64,000 nt of DNA, from positions 183,278,663 through 183,342,662 of the forward strand of contig BTPG01000001.1 in the NCBI GenBank assembly GCA_036245525.1, given 5' to 3'. Source of the stretch: Semisulcospira habei. Lineage: Eukaryota > Mollusca > Gastropoda > Semisulcospiridae. A program made the translations under genes and the position numbers. Shown here piece after piece: positions 43,049 through 53,091 of this stretch. The notes beneath the pieces were generated by a model. The model was not told where the DNA came from and ran no database searches. It was given only the letters and a program-made list of their open reading frames with translations. Numbering within the stretch: the stretch's first letter is position 1; each line of letters starts with the position of its first letter.

Positions 43049-43308
43049 TACGTAATTTTATATTTTACGTGATATGAGTTTCACTTTCGCTTCATTGGCT
43101 CGAGAAAATGGCGACAAAACTAGAACTTCAAGGTACAATTTCAGTCTTGCTATAATGTGTGTGAAAGCAGGCTAACTTTACGTAATTTTATATTTTACGT
43201 GATATGAGTTTCACTTTCGATTCATAGGCTTGAGAAAATGGTGACAAAACTAGAACTTCAAGGTACAATTTCAGTCTTGATATAATTTGTGTGAAAGCAG
43301 GTTGACTT
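43049..43308. repeat. Tandem duplication of about 130 bp
   Basis: TTACGTAATTTTATATTTTA starts each unit (43058 and 43187). Both contain GAGTTTCACTTTCG and CAAGGTACAATTTCAGTCTT. Confidence 0.8.
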
Positions 43309-43432
43309 TACCTCGGGTCTTCTGAAAGCGCGTCGATGTGTGTGCGTGTTAGTGCGTGCGCGTGCGCGCGCTCCAAACATCTCCAAGAGGCACATGAGGA
43401 TTTATTCCTCCTCGTGTCACGTGAAGCGCGCA

Positions 43433-43528
<96 letters not shown>
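43433..43528. repeat. (GT)n-(GA)n compound microsatellite
   Basis: About 34 GT units to 43500 then about 14 GA units. Confidence 0.95.
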
Positions 43529-43531
<3 letters not shown>

Positions 43532-43775
43532 TTAGTTCGAGTTTAACGTCCACAGCACCGAGGCGATCGTGGACGGCCCTAACGGGCGGGTTATGGGGGA
43601 CAGGGAAATCTATTGCCTATGGAGTGCGACCTGAACACTGATCAACTCAGGCGCACTCCAACTGTGCCACTTTGATTTACCAGGACCTTTCAACGGACAT
43701 GCTATTGAACAAATCCGTTTTTCCCCCTGGATTGTGAGTCCAGCTACCGGGGCCGGGACGGGATTCGAACCCAGA
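43529..43775 (-). mobile_element. Possible SINE, minus strand
   Basis: The high end contains GGGATTCGAACCC, on the minus strand a pol III B box (GGTTCGAATCCCG), preceded by a tRNA-like arm sequence. The low end abuts the GA microsatellite. No second copy in the window confirms the borders. Confidence 0.4.
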
Positions 43776-43784
43776 GAGAGAGAA

Positions 43785-44330
43785 TGACGTCATATTTAGA
43801 GTATTATGCATGGTGACTGAGTTGCCTCTTTTACGTCACCGCCACTGTCTGACTTTCTCTAGAAGTAAATTTTTTTAAAGTGTCTTAATTATTTTCTGAA
43901 AAGAATTAATTTTTACTAAAGAAGTTGAAATGATACAAAGCTGGCTAACAAATTCATCCAATGTCTTTCTCCAAACTACCTATATGCAAAGTTTCAAGTA
44001 AATATGACAAAAATTACGGTCTCTAATCTGGGTCAACCGACTTCCTATAAATGGTTGTTTATGTCTTAAATGAGACATTCAATTACAATATGCTCGGATG
44101 CGCTTTTAGAAAATATTTCGCCAAGTTTCAAGCTTGTGTGTACAGAAATATCGGAGATTCTCTTGTTTACATACATACGTAACGCACACACATACATACG
44201 CACATACATACATACATACGCACATACAGGGCTTCGCGCCAAATGTACGTTCAGCAGCGAGGTTAGACATGACGTAATTTTTATCTTGTTACTTCAATTG
44301 TCAATCGCCTTTGACATCATGGATATGCTA
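43785..44330 (+). repeat. Dispersed repeat R1, copy 3
   Basis: R1 blocks GTCTGACTTTCTCTAGAAGT, AAAGCTGGCTAACAAATTCA, CGACTTCCTATAAATGG, AATGAGACATTCAATTAC, GTTTACATACATACG and GGCTTCGCGCCAAATGTACG, in order and with only a short CA/CATA tract. Confidence 0.75.
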
Positions 44331-44334
44331 TTAA

Positions 44335-44660
44335 ACACACACATCGGCGCACACAAATAAAGACAGACACAAGGCGCTTCCCGCCATTAGTACGCTCTGT
44401 GGGCTCGCAGTGTAGCGACAGGAATCCATCTCCTACTCTAACCCACCATCTGATCCACACACACTGGCACACAGAAATAAAGACGGACACACCGCCGTTC
44501 GTAAGCTCTGTAGTCTGGCGTAGCATAGCTTTTCTGAGGAAGAATAATAGCACGAGCAGCGAATGACGTCACTTCAAGCTTCAGGTCATAGCACCATTAG
44601 CCCAGCCCACGACGCCGTGTTCATAGTGACGACTCGATGTTATACGTCATCATCGCAGTA
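44335..44660 (+). repeat. Dispersed repeat R3, copy 2
   Basis: Matches 17125-17330 and contains an internal partial duplication (ACACACATCGGCGCACACAA and CACACACTGGCACACAGAAA). Confidence 0.55.
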
Positions 44661-45080
44661 CTAACATTTGACATTTCAGAGAATCAACTTTGCAATTTTC
44701 TTGCTGATTTTCATGCCTAGAAAGTATTTGACCTAATCTTACCGCAGGGCCGGGACAAATAGCTTATGCAAACACTGTTTATGAAAAATCATGAGAAGAT
44801 AGTTTTTTTCGTATAAGAAAAATTAAAGTTATGTTAGCTGTTTTACAAATGACTCCGAAAACGTAGTGCAGAAATTTGTCTGATTTTCACACCTAGGGCA
44901 CACAGATCACAATTGACCTAATATAGCCGAGACAAACGCCGGTAGGCTTATGTAAATACCGTAAACGAAAAATCATGCGATTGTTACTGAGAAGATTGTT
45001 TTAAGATTAACCCATATAATTCGTGAAATTAATCCCAAAAACGTGAAAATATATATTATATATTTTTAAATATTTAATTA
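44661..45080. other. Spacer, nothing recognised
   Basis: AT-rich, with two weakly similar blocks containing TTTTCA(T/C)(G/A)CCTAG (44710 and 44888). No ORF supported. Confidence 0.4.
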
Positions 45081-45084
45081 TCAC

Positions 45085-45560
<476 letters not shown>

Positions 45561-45611
45561 AAAAAGTAATCGAAAACGTTACTAGTGCTAAAGAGGTCAT
45601 CATTTTATCAG

Positions 45612-45680
45612 GGGTGGATCAGTTACCTCGAGAGGGGGGGAGGGGGTCAACTTTTTGTTTGGGACCTTCAACCTGACACA
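45612..45680. mobile_element. Left-end fragment of the CAGGGG MITE
   Basis: CAGGGGTGGATCAGTTACC, a G run and TCAACTTTTTGTTTGGGACC match 15132-15230. The rest is absent. Confidence 0.6.
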
Positions 45681-46074
45681 ACTGACCGACTTTACTGCAG
45701 CATAACGCTTTTACCAAATGGAAAGCATGTATACTAATGGTCAAAACTTAAGGGCCACCCCACTTTTTGGCGTCATTGTTTATCGTCGCAAGGACGCTAA
45801 TAAAATACAATGTTCTTTCGATCCAAATGGGTTAAAAGTTGACCTTAGACAGTCCACAACAATAGACAACAATTCATCAGTTTCCACGAACTTGTCAAAT
45901 GCACGTGAAACATCGTCAGTTTTTGTGAAAAGCTGTGCGATATTGGCAAGCGTACCAAAGGCAGGCATTTGGAAAAACTCGGCACGTGCTAAAGAGGTCA
46001 GTCGTAAACACTGAGCACCTCTGTTTCGCTACAAATGCCGGTACAGTAGGGGCATAATTGTCACTTTCCTAAAC

Positions 46075-46289
46075 ATGCCACCACCACAAAGCCTAACGCC
46101 AGTAGATCAAGGCCGGGCGCTAGCATGGCTGCAGGATAGAATTTCCGGACGAGAAGTTGGGAGACGTCTTGGGGTGTCTTATTCAGTGATCCAGAGGCTG
46201 CTGGCACGATTCCAAGAAACTGGAAGGGCAGAACGATGACCCTGCTCAGGACACCCGCGCTGCACCAGCAGAAGGGAGGACAGATACCT
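46075..46289 (+). pseudogene. Tc1-like transposase, 5' part
   Basis: Starts MPPPQSLTPVDQ and carries the helix-turn-helix. It contains a TGA where copy 1 has CGA (about 46237), a typical CpG decay change. Cut at TACCT by E2. Confidence 0.8.
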
Positions 46290-46573
46290 AGAGAGATACC
46301 TAGAGATGGAGATCTTAAGGCCACCCATTTCGTAATCAATAGATTATTTTAATTAACTCAGTAATTAGACTAACGACCTCCAATAATTGCAACCAACTCT
46401 TTGATTGTCTAACTTTATTAGTTCCATTCCGGAAATAATTTAAGCTACGTTTTATGATCAGCTGTCAACCCATGATTATTAAGGCAAATCCCCCACCCCA
46501 CCTAAATAATTAATGCTGTCATTGACTTCTTAAACAAAGGTTAATTAATCAATCAAAGCAGTCACAGTGAGAT
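46290..46573 (+). repeat. E2 left terminal inverted repeat
   Basis: From AGAGAGATACC to GCAGTCACAGTGAGA. The inverse lies at 60786-61058. Shared landmarks: CTTAAGGCCACCCATTT, CAATAATTGCAA-type spacer, ATCCCCCACCCCACCTAAAT, TTAATGCTGTCATTGACTTC. Confidence 0.8.
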
Positions 46574-46794
46574 TATATTTTGAATACGATCATACACAAC
46601 ACTCTCTTCACAGCGCGCCGTGTGTGTTTGGTGTCTTCACTTTGCTTTTACACTACACATAAAGGACACACGAGTTTATAAATAGGCTGAGAGGTGTTTA
46701 TGTGGCTGTTAATAAAAAACAAACAAGGCTGCCAAAGCCCGCCTTTACTCAAAGTGTCGAGTATGTTAGAGTTGAGAATGTTCTAAGATCGTAT

Positions 46795-46885
46795 GCGGCA
46801 CATGCGGCATACATCGTACAGACATACGTAGCATGTGCCGCACAGACATACGTGGCTTATGCGGCATACACACACAGCATACGTG
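46795..46885. repeat. Short direct/inverted repeats of GTATGCGGCACATGCGGCAT type
   Basis: Five or more copies of GCATACG/TATGCGGCA motifs inside E2. The Ala/Tyr-rich ORF across them is an artefact. Confidence 0.5.
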
Positions 46886-47080
46886 GCAAGAGAAAACAAA
46901 AGCTAATTAAACTACCAGCGATTTAGTTACTGAATAGCTAGTCAAGCCATCACGTGTCACCGGTTTTATAGCACACTCACCCACTCAGTGTTTGTAAAGT
47001 GGAACAGACAGCTGACTAATTTTGGCACAGCATAGACGAAAAGTCTTGCTCGCACCGTGTTCGCACGGTGAAGAACGTTC

Positions 47081-47400
47081 GAGATTCTGAAACTGTCACA
47101 CTCAAACCGAATCCGTCACAGCCAAGTCAATCTGTCCCCCTTTGTTTTGGTGTGACACTTTTGGAGTCTAGATTGTTCTAAAGCACGTGTTTGTTGGTGC
47201 AATTGTCCGCAATAGCGTAGGTATATAGTGAGCTTACAGTCTAGAATGTTCTACTAAAACACGTTTTTTGCTGATTCACATCGCCACCTGCAACACCATA
47301 GGTATAAAGTAGACCCACATTCTAGAATGTTCCAAATTACGTGTTTGCTTATGCAATCGTCCGCAATACCGCAGGTATAAAATGAACCCACAGCCAATAA
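47081..47400 (+). promoter_or_regulatory. E2 repeated promoter-like region with heat-shock-element-like palindromes
   Basis: Three tandem units of 73-81 bp each hold a TCTAGA(A/T)TGTTC core (47167, 47240, 47321) and end in a TATA-like box (GGTATATAG 47219, GGTATAAAG 47301, GGTATAAAA 47374). The core contains GAA-nn-TTC, the heat-shock-element pattern. A longer match, GAACGTTCGAGATTC, lies at about 47084-47100. The last TATA box is about 95 bp before the ATG at 47470. The HSE reading is inference. Confidence 0.5.
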
Positions 47401-47469
47401 TCATTTATTTTCTGATTACTTCTGTTCCAGTGGGACAGTAAACAGGGCCAAATGATAACCAGTCATAAA

Positions 47470-47766
47470 ATGGCGAGCAACCAAAACGAATCTGTTGAGG
47501 AAATGGAGATTGAAAGCCCAAAACGAACGTATACTCAAGCTATTTTAGATGAGATGACAAAAGACGAGACTCTTGCTAAAAGTCGCCTATGCATAGACCT
47601 AGTGAGAGCGAAAAATAGAAAGGAAACATGTTTTCAAAACATGAAAAAGACAAAAAAGAGAATTAAACTTATGGTTGAAAAGCTGCGGGAGCAACAATCA
47701 GCTTTTGATGCTGCCAATACTGACATACAGAGGCTAAAGGGTCTCCTTCAAGAAGAAAGTGGCTAA
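47470..47766 (+). CDS. E2 98-residue coiled-coil protein
   Basis: Intact. The ATG at 47470 is preferred over 47452 because it directly follows CATAAA, the start context of other E1/E2 genes. N-terminus MASNQNESVEEMEIESPKR, then a Lys/Glu-rich helix with heptad spacing (KKTKKRIKLMVEKLREQQ). It lies next to the left inverted repeat, behind the repeated promoter-like region, so it may be an early or regulatory gene. It may replace the E1 coiled-coil gene at 36514, though sequence similarity is not evident. Confidence 0.6.
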   Translation: MASNQNESVEEMEIESPKRTYTQAILDEMTKDETLAKSRLCIDLVRAKNRKETCFQNMKKTKKRIKLMVEKLREQQSAFDAANTDIQRLKGLLQEESG

Positions 47767-48459
47767 ATGTGGCAGTGTGTTTGTCTACTCTTTTCTACAC
47801 GTTTTTTTTTTTATATAAAGTTTTGGCACACCCTTCTAGGTATTCTGATGAGACCTAACAGGTCGAAATGGCTCACAGGTGAGTACTTTAATTTTTCATC
47901 ATAGTTTGATAACCTGCCGCTAGCAAATTGCTGTATTGTTTCAGCTTTTAATCTGCGATAATAGAGGTGTAGTGTTATGTGACACCCACTTTTAATTTCA
48001 GAGAGATAGAAATTGACACTTCTAATCCAGACAATTTTTTTTTAATTTCTGAGAGATAGAAAGTGAGGCTTCTAAACCAGCCTCCTTTTTTTTTTTTTTT
48101 TTTTTTTTTAACTGATTTCATGCCTGAACATCAAACACCATGCCTCATGTTAACCACAATCCATTTTTAGATATCAATTATGTCTTTTTATTAAAAAAAA
48201 AAAACACCCTATGGCTGAAAAATAAGTAAATTACAAGTACATGATAAGGTAACCTATAAGTAAATTTTAACTGGTAAGTAACTTCAAAGTTATCTTCACA
48301 TGTTCTTATAAATTATTTGACACAAGTTCTTATAAGTGACTTAAAATAGAACTTGTAAGTGTCTTAACATAAGTTCTTATAAGTTCTTGACCCAAGTCAA
48401 TAAGATACTCAGACAGATTTTCCAAGTTACAAGGACAATAAAAAAAACTGTTTTTCCCC
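47767..48459. promoter_or_regulatory. E2 conserved non-coding block with AAGTTCTTATAAG repeats
   Basis: Contains a duplicated TTCTGAGAGATAGAAA(G/T)TGA block (47998 and 48046), a 22-base T run (48088-48109) and, from 48215, the AAGTTCTTATAAG series shared with E1 20920-21030. No ORF. Confidence 0.45.
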
Positions 48460-49201
48460 TCAATAGTACTCTGGTGGTGGAGTGGATGGCATCAAATGGG
48501 CAGGCATGAAAGGCATGACATCTTTTTGTGACATCAAAACTAATGAACAATCACCAAAACTGATCTTTACTTGCTTTGAAGTCCTTGAACTCTTTTCATT
48601 GTTTCTTCTACCCCGATCTTTTTCCTTGTTCTAAAAAAGATGCCTTTAGTTCTTCAACATTCACGGGTTGACTACGCATCGTATTCTGAATTTCAGACTT
48701 CTGTTGTTTGTAATTGGTCAAATCATCCTGCACTCTCTTAAATTCATGATCATCAATTTTATTATCATCTAATGCTTTACAGATAATAAGTTTCATACTG
48801 CTCAACTTAGCTCCAGCGAGCATACTCAATGCTTCATGCTTCTGCAACTTTGTATGAAATCTTTTGTTAAGGGCTTCCATACCAAAGCATGCCAGGCTTG
48901 TGGCAACGCTAACACCTTCAATAGCAATTCCTATGACACTTCCCACTCCCGTCGCGAACAGAGCAATACCTCCTACAACTAATAAAGCTGAAACCACACC
49001 CACAGCCATTGATTTATTGTGTACAGAATTGAAAACCATTTTGTAACGTCTTTTGCACCTAGAGTATTTTGCCTCTTCTCCTTCTATATACTTCAACACA
49101 TCTGTAATATTCATTAAACGGAATGAGTCTGACTGTAATGTTTTATCGGGAACAATAGGCTCAGGCAGCTCAGGTGATATTTGTGGATACAAGTTCACCA
49201 T
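48460..49201 (-). pseudogene. E2 two-helix membrane protein with PPxY tail (one frameshift)
   Basis: The main frame gives 197 codons from 49201 (start directly after ATAAAAA): MVNLYPQISPELPEP, a charged helix, two hydrophobic segments at about residues 65-88 and 93-112 (VGVVSALLVVGGIALFATG), LNKRFHTKLQKHEAL, a second charged helix, and a basic end. At an A run near 48615 the frame is lost. The next frame continues to a stop at 48460 with PPPEYY at its end. E1 shows the corresponding PPPDYY, so the tail is conserved. The frameshift could be decay or, less likely, programmed. PPxY motifs bind WW-domain ubiquitin ligases in host cells; that role here is inference. Confidence 0.6.
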
Positions 49202-49272
49202 TTTTTATGACAAATATATTTTTTATTATTTAATAAGCGAATGCATTTTGCAAATCTTCATCATCATCATCA

Positions 49273-50610
49273 TCAGTCCCTTGCCCGAACTGGGTGTTGG
49301 GGGGACTGAAAGGCAGCAGCAACAGACAGTGCTCTCCACCGAGTTCTATTTTGGGCGGTGGCAAGCAAGTCTGGCATCTCGAGTTCGGTCCATTCTTTTA
49401 TGTTTGCGACCCAACTCTTTCTCTGACAACCTTGCCGACGACTTCCTTCGAGAGTGCCTTGGAGGATAGTCTTGGACAAGGTGTTGTGTCGGGTCACGTG
49501 GCCAAACCAAGCAAGCTTGCGCCGTTTCACAGTTGCCAGAAGGGGTTCATGTGGGCCCACCAGGGAAGTGACGATGCTCCGTACATATTCGTTGGTCTTG
49601 TGCTCGCGGTACGAGATGTGGAGCAACTTCCTCAGGCACTTCTTCTCAAAGGCCTGAATTTTCTTTTCTGAGTCTGCAAGCAGTGTCCAAGTCTCACAGC
49701 CGTAGAGTAGAATAGACACTATGAGGGACTTGTAAAGCCTGTACTTGATGGTGAAGCTGATGGAGTTACTTCGCCATATCCTGTCCAGCCTGGCCATTGT
49801 GGATGTTGCTGTACCTATCCTGATACGGATCTCTGCTATGCAACTACCGTCTTTGGACAGGGTGGCTCCCAAGTACTTGAAGCTATTGACCTCTTCTAGC
49901 TTCTGGCCGTTCATGTGAATGTTGCTGCTGCTGTCGCTTGTGGTGTTGATCATCACTTTGCTTTTATCCGTACTGATCTCCATGCCATAAGACCCTGCGC
50001 TACTTGAAAGTTTGTCTGTCAGGTTTTGAAGCTCACTATTGCTGCCTGCCATGAGGTCAATGTCGTCTGCGAATCAAAGATTGCACAGGGATCTGCCACC
50101 AATAGAGATTGAAGTATGGTGGTCGTGGAGGGTTTCCTGCATGATCTTCTCCAGGAATATGTTGAAAAGGACAGGAGAGAGCAGGCATCCTTGACGGACA
50201 CCGATCGTCGTCCTGAAGAACTCGCCTGACTGTTTGTTGAGTAGAACCGCGCTGCAGGCGTTCTTGTAAAGCGCTTCTATCATTTGGATCAGCCCCTCCT
50301 CTATGTTGAACGATCTCATGACTTGCCAGAGTCCGTCGTGCCAGATGCGATCAAATGCTTTCCTGAAATCAATGAAGTTGTGGTAGAGTTCGCGCTGATG
50401 CTGCAGATGTTTCTCGATCAGGACGCGGCAGTTGAAAATCTGCTCTACAGTGCTTCTTCCAACTCTGAAGCCAGCCTGTTCTTCTGCCAGCAGTTCCTCT
50501 GCGAAAGGTTTGAGGTGGTTAAGAATGATTCTAAACATTACTTTGCTAGGGTGACTTATCAGACTGATAGTTCTGTAGTTCTGGCACTGTTTCAGGTTTC
50601 CTTTCTTGGG
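49273..50610 (-). pseudogene. RTE reverse transcriptase, 3' segment
   Basis: Equivalent to 719-2065 of the first copy. Has GVRQGCLLSP and the thumb and C-terminal motifs, but a base change near 50075 turns the Arg just before the FADD catalytic site into a stop. Confidence 0.85.
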
Positions 50611-51080
50611 AAGCCAAAGAAGATTGGATTGAAGACCAGTGTCGTAGCGTGGAAGAGGGCATGGCAAACGGCAACAGCAAGAAGGCTTATGAAACGCTAA
50701 GGACCCTCACCAAGACTCAACAGCGAACAGCCACAGTCATCGAAGACAGCAGCGGCCAACTCCTTACGGAAAACACTGCTGTACTAAACAGATGGACTGA
50801 GTACTGCCGAGACTTGTATAACTACAAGGCTGAGCCAGACACCAGCATCCTCCAAAACAACCAGGCTGGGGCCAGGAAGGCCGAAGACCTGCCAGTGTTA
50901 GCTGAAGAGGTGGAAACAGCCGTACGCGGCCTGAAGGGAGGAAAGTCTCCAGGTGTAGACAACGTACCTGCTGAACTGTTGAAACATGGAGGAGAAGTAA
51001 CAACGAAGGTACTCACTACACTCTGTCAAAAGATCTGGGAGCAAAAGAAATGGCCAGTAGAATGGACACAGTCTCTAGTG
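50611..51080 (+). pseudogene. RTE reverse transcriptase, inverted 5' segment
   Basis: Open frame (ATG 50649 is internal) equal to the linker and first RT motifs of the first copy, ending at WTQSLV where the target duplication begins. Confidence 0.85.
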
Positions 51081-51254
51081 CAAATCTTCAAGGCTATATA
51101 ATTTGCTGGCGTAATAAAACGAAACAAGATCTATGTGTTCCAGGTTTATGTAACTTAGATAAACAAGAGTTGTTTTATTGATCACTATTGTAACAGCAGA
51201 ATTACTACTTGATACTTCTATATCTATGCCTTTTCTAATAACAATGAAGACCTA

Positions 51255-51536
51255 ATAATAATAATAATAATACCGTTATTATATAGGCGCCTTTTCTCAA
51301 TATTTGGGCAAATTGACTCAAAGCGCCACGAACTGAAACCCAACACGCACACTCACGTAACAGACACGGATTTACGCCATTTAAGACAAACACAGTACAA
51401 GACAGATGAAGGGCCAGTGAAGTTACAGAGATTTTTGATCGCTTGTATTTGAAATTTGTAAAGTGGCCTGAAACCGGTACCAAAGTGTGGGGGGTGGGGG
51501 TGGGGGGTGGAAGAACCGGAGTACCCGGAGAAAGAA
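51255..51536 (-). mobile_element. 5'-truncated SINE, minus strand, inside E2
   Basis: The (TAA)n tail at 51255-51273 and body blocks GGCGC...CAAAGCGCC, AACTGAAACCCAACA and the end GGAGTACCCGGAGAAAGAACC match the inverse of the SINE at 29840-30259, with diverged middle. ACC on both sides is a weak duplication; E1 has the empty site. Confidence 0.7.
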
Positions 51537-52209
51537 CCCTTTGTTGATTCTGCTACTGAGTCATCCTACGTAAGTTTGATTCTCTGTGCAACATCTGCTT
51601 CTTTAGCATCAGCCAAAGATCTCATAATAATTTCAAATACTATTGTTGCTTCTCTTGCCAAGTTTGTTGGCACAAACACAACAGAAGTATTTGATCCACC
51701 CTTTCTATTTGTAAGAAGATACCGTCATTTCTCATACTCTTGCACTTTTAGTTTATCTCTGCTATTGTCTTCAGAAAAGCTTGGAACAAGACTCACAAGC
51801 AACGGCCCAGAGTTAATAACTTTCTTAAACACTAAGGCTCCTTCATCAGTATAAACATAAGGACTAATAAATTCAAACTTTATGTCCCAGTCAATTGTGG
51901 GTATAGGCGCACGGGAACAACTACCCAATTATCCCCCATATGTTTTAAGCTGTAGAGCACATTACTTACAGGAGTAGGCACAGTGACATCACGAAGCTGA
52001 TTAAGTTTAGGATACTGTCTTTCTGCATCATCTTTCACGTCATCAAATTATTTTTTGCTTGTACAATCCATAGGCCATACACCTCTCCTACCTCACCTTC
52101 TTTATCAAAATCTTTCACGTCAGCCAAATCTTTCAACTCTATTACCGGACAGGCAACTGGTATAATTCTTGGCTTTGGACCAAGACCACTCATTCAGCAA
52201 AAATAAAAT

Positions 52210-52893
52210 TTATTTAACTTTCAACACAACACAAAAATCATGCATCAAAACGGGTTTGTCATCCTGATTAGTTACATGTAAACACAATGATTCAAAGAAA
52301 CTGAAGCCTAATTTTTTAAACTGTGAATTAGGAAATCTAACAACTATATTTATGCAATAAGGAGCAGTTCCAGTTGACACACATTTCAACAAAGTGAAAG
52401 GCTTTCCATTGTGAACATTATCAGTAGTGTTTAGTTCTTTCAAATGAACATTTAGCACTGTGTGTATTGACAAATGAACAGGATATCTACCAGTTACTCT
52501 TGATTTTTTGGGCGATATTAGTTGTTTGTCTGATGGTGTCCAACCTTCATCTGGATGTATTATTTTTTTACCTAAAAAAACAAGTTATAATACAAGACGA
52601 ATTGATAATGAATACTGACTACCTTTCGGAAATTCAATTGTCACAAGTAAATTAGCTGGATTTAAAGTTGCTTTAATTTTAAATTCCTTTTGAAGTGATT
52701 CAGCTACAGTACAAAAGTCATAATACCCGGATCGTAAAGTATCACCCCTCTCTACATCAAAAGTTCCACTTGCATAATAATTTTTATCATCTGTTACATT
52801 AAACCACTTTACAGTGTAGAACATTTCATGGATAGCTACAGCCTTGCTACCATCATGATTGCTTGTGTCAAGATTTGTTAAGGTTATAAACAT
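52210..52893 (-). pseudogene. E2 candidate minor capsid (penton-like) protein
   Basis: Start 52893 after ATAATAAAA (MFITLTNLDTSN); frameshift near 52480-52590; stop 52210. Conserved AIHEMFYTVKWFNVTDD, SGYYDFCT and C-terminal LNVHLKELN...VLMHDFCVVLKVK. Homologue of E1 23648-24378. Confidence 0.5.
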
Positions 52894-53091
52894 TTTTATT
52901 ATCACATTAAAAACAAAATCACAATGGAATTTAAATCACCAACAATTGTTACTACAAATGCATTTCAATTTAATGTAGATGCCAAGTACAATGTCACGCC
53001 TACTTATGATCAGAAAATAATTCAACTAAATCAGCTTGATATAGCTGTGTCTGAAGGAGATTTATTTCAAGTGAAAGTGCCGAATCCTTAT

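Larger units (their letters stand above)
49261..51080 (-). mobile_element. RTE-like LINE with 5' inversion (twin priming)
   Basis: Flanked by CAAATCTTCA (49251-49260 and 51081-51090). The 3' part (49261-50610) is minus strand and ends in (CAT)n as in the copy at 1-2079. The 5' part (50611-51080) is plus strand. The plus part equals about 249-710 of the first copy and the minus part continues from about 719, so the two segments are adjacent in the parent but head to head here. Confidence 0.9.
49230..52193 (-). pseudogene. E2 conserved protein (homologue of 21919-23626), interrupted twice
   Basis: Start 52193 (MSGLGPKPRIIPVACPV), stop 49230. Frameshift near 52050, another near 51905. The middle (IDWDIKFEF, SLVPSF) is at 51725-51900. 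A SINE (51255-51536) and the RTE LINE (49261-51080) split the C-terminal part. Decayed independently of E1, since the breaks are at different places. Confidence 0.55.

Noticed and set aside
43308..43553. Gene at the GT/GA microsatellite with Arg/Cys-rich product
   Set aside because: Repeat-encoded; no conserved domain.
46702..46926. 74-codon ORF near the E2 left end
   Set aside because: Its Ala/Tyr repeats are produced by the GCATACG-type repeats; no counterpart in E1.
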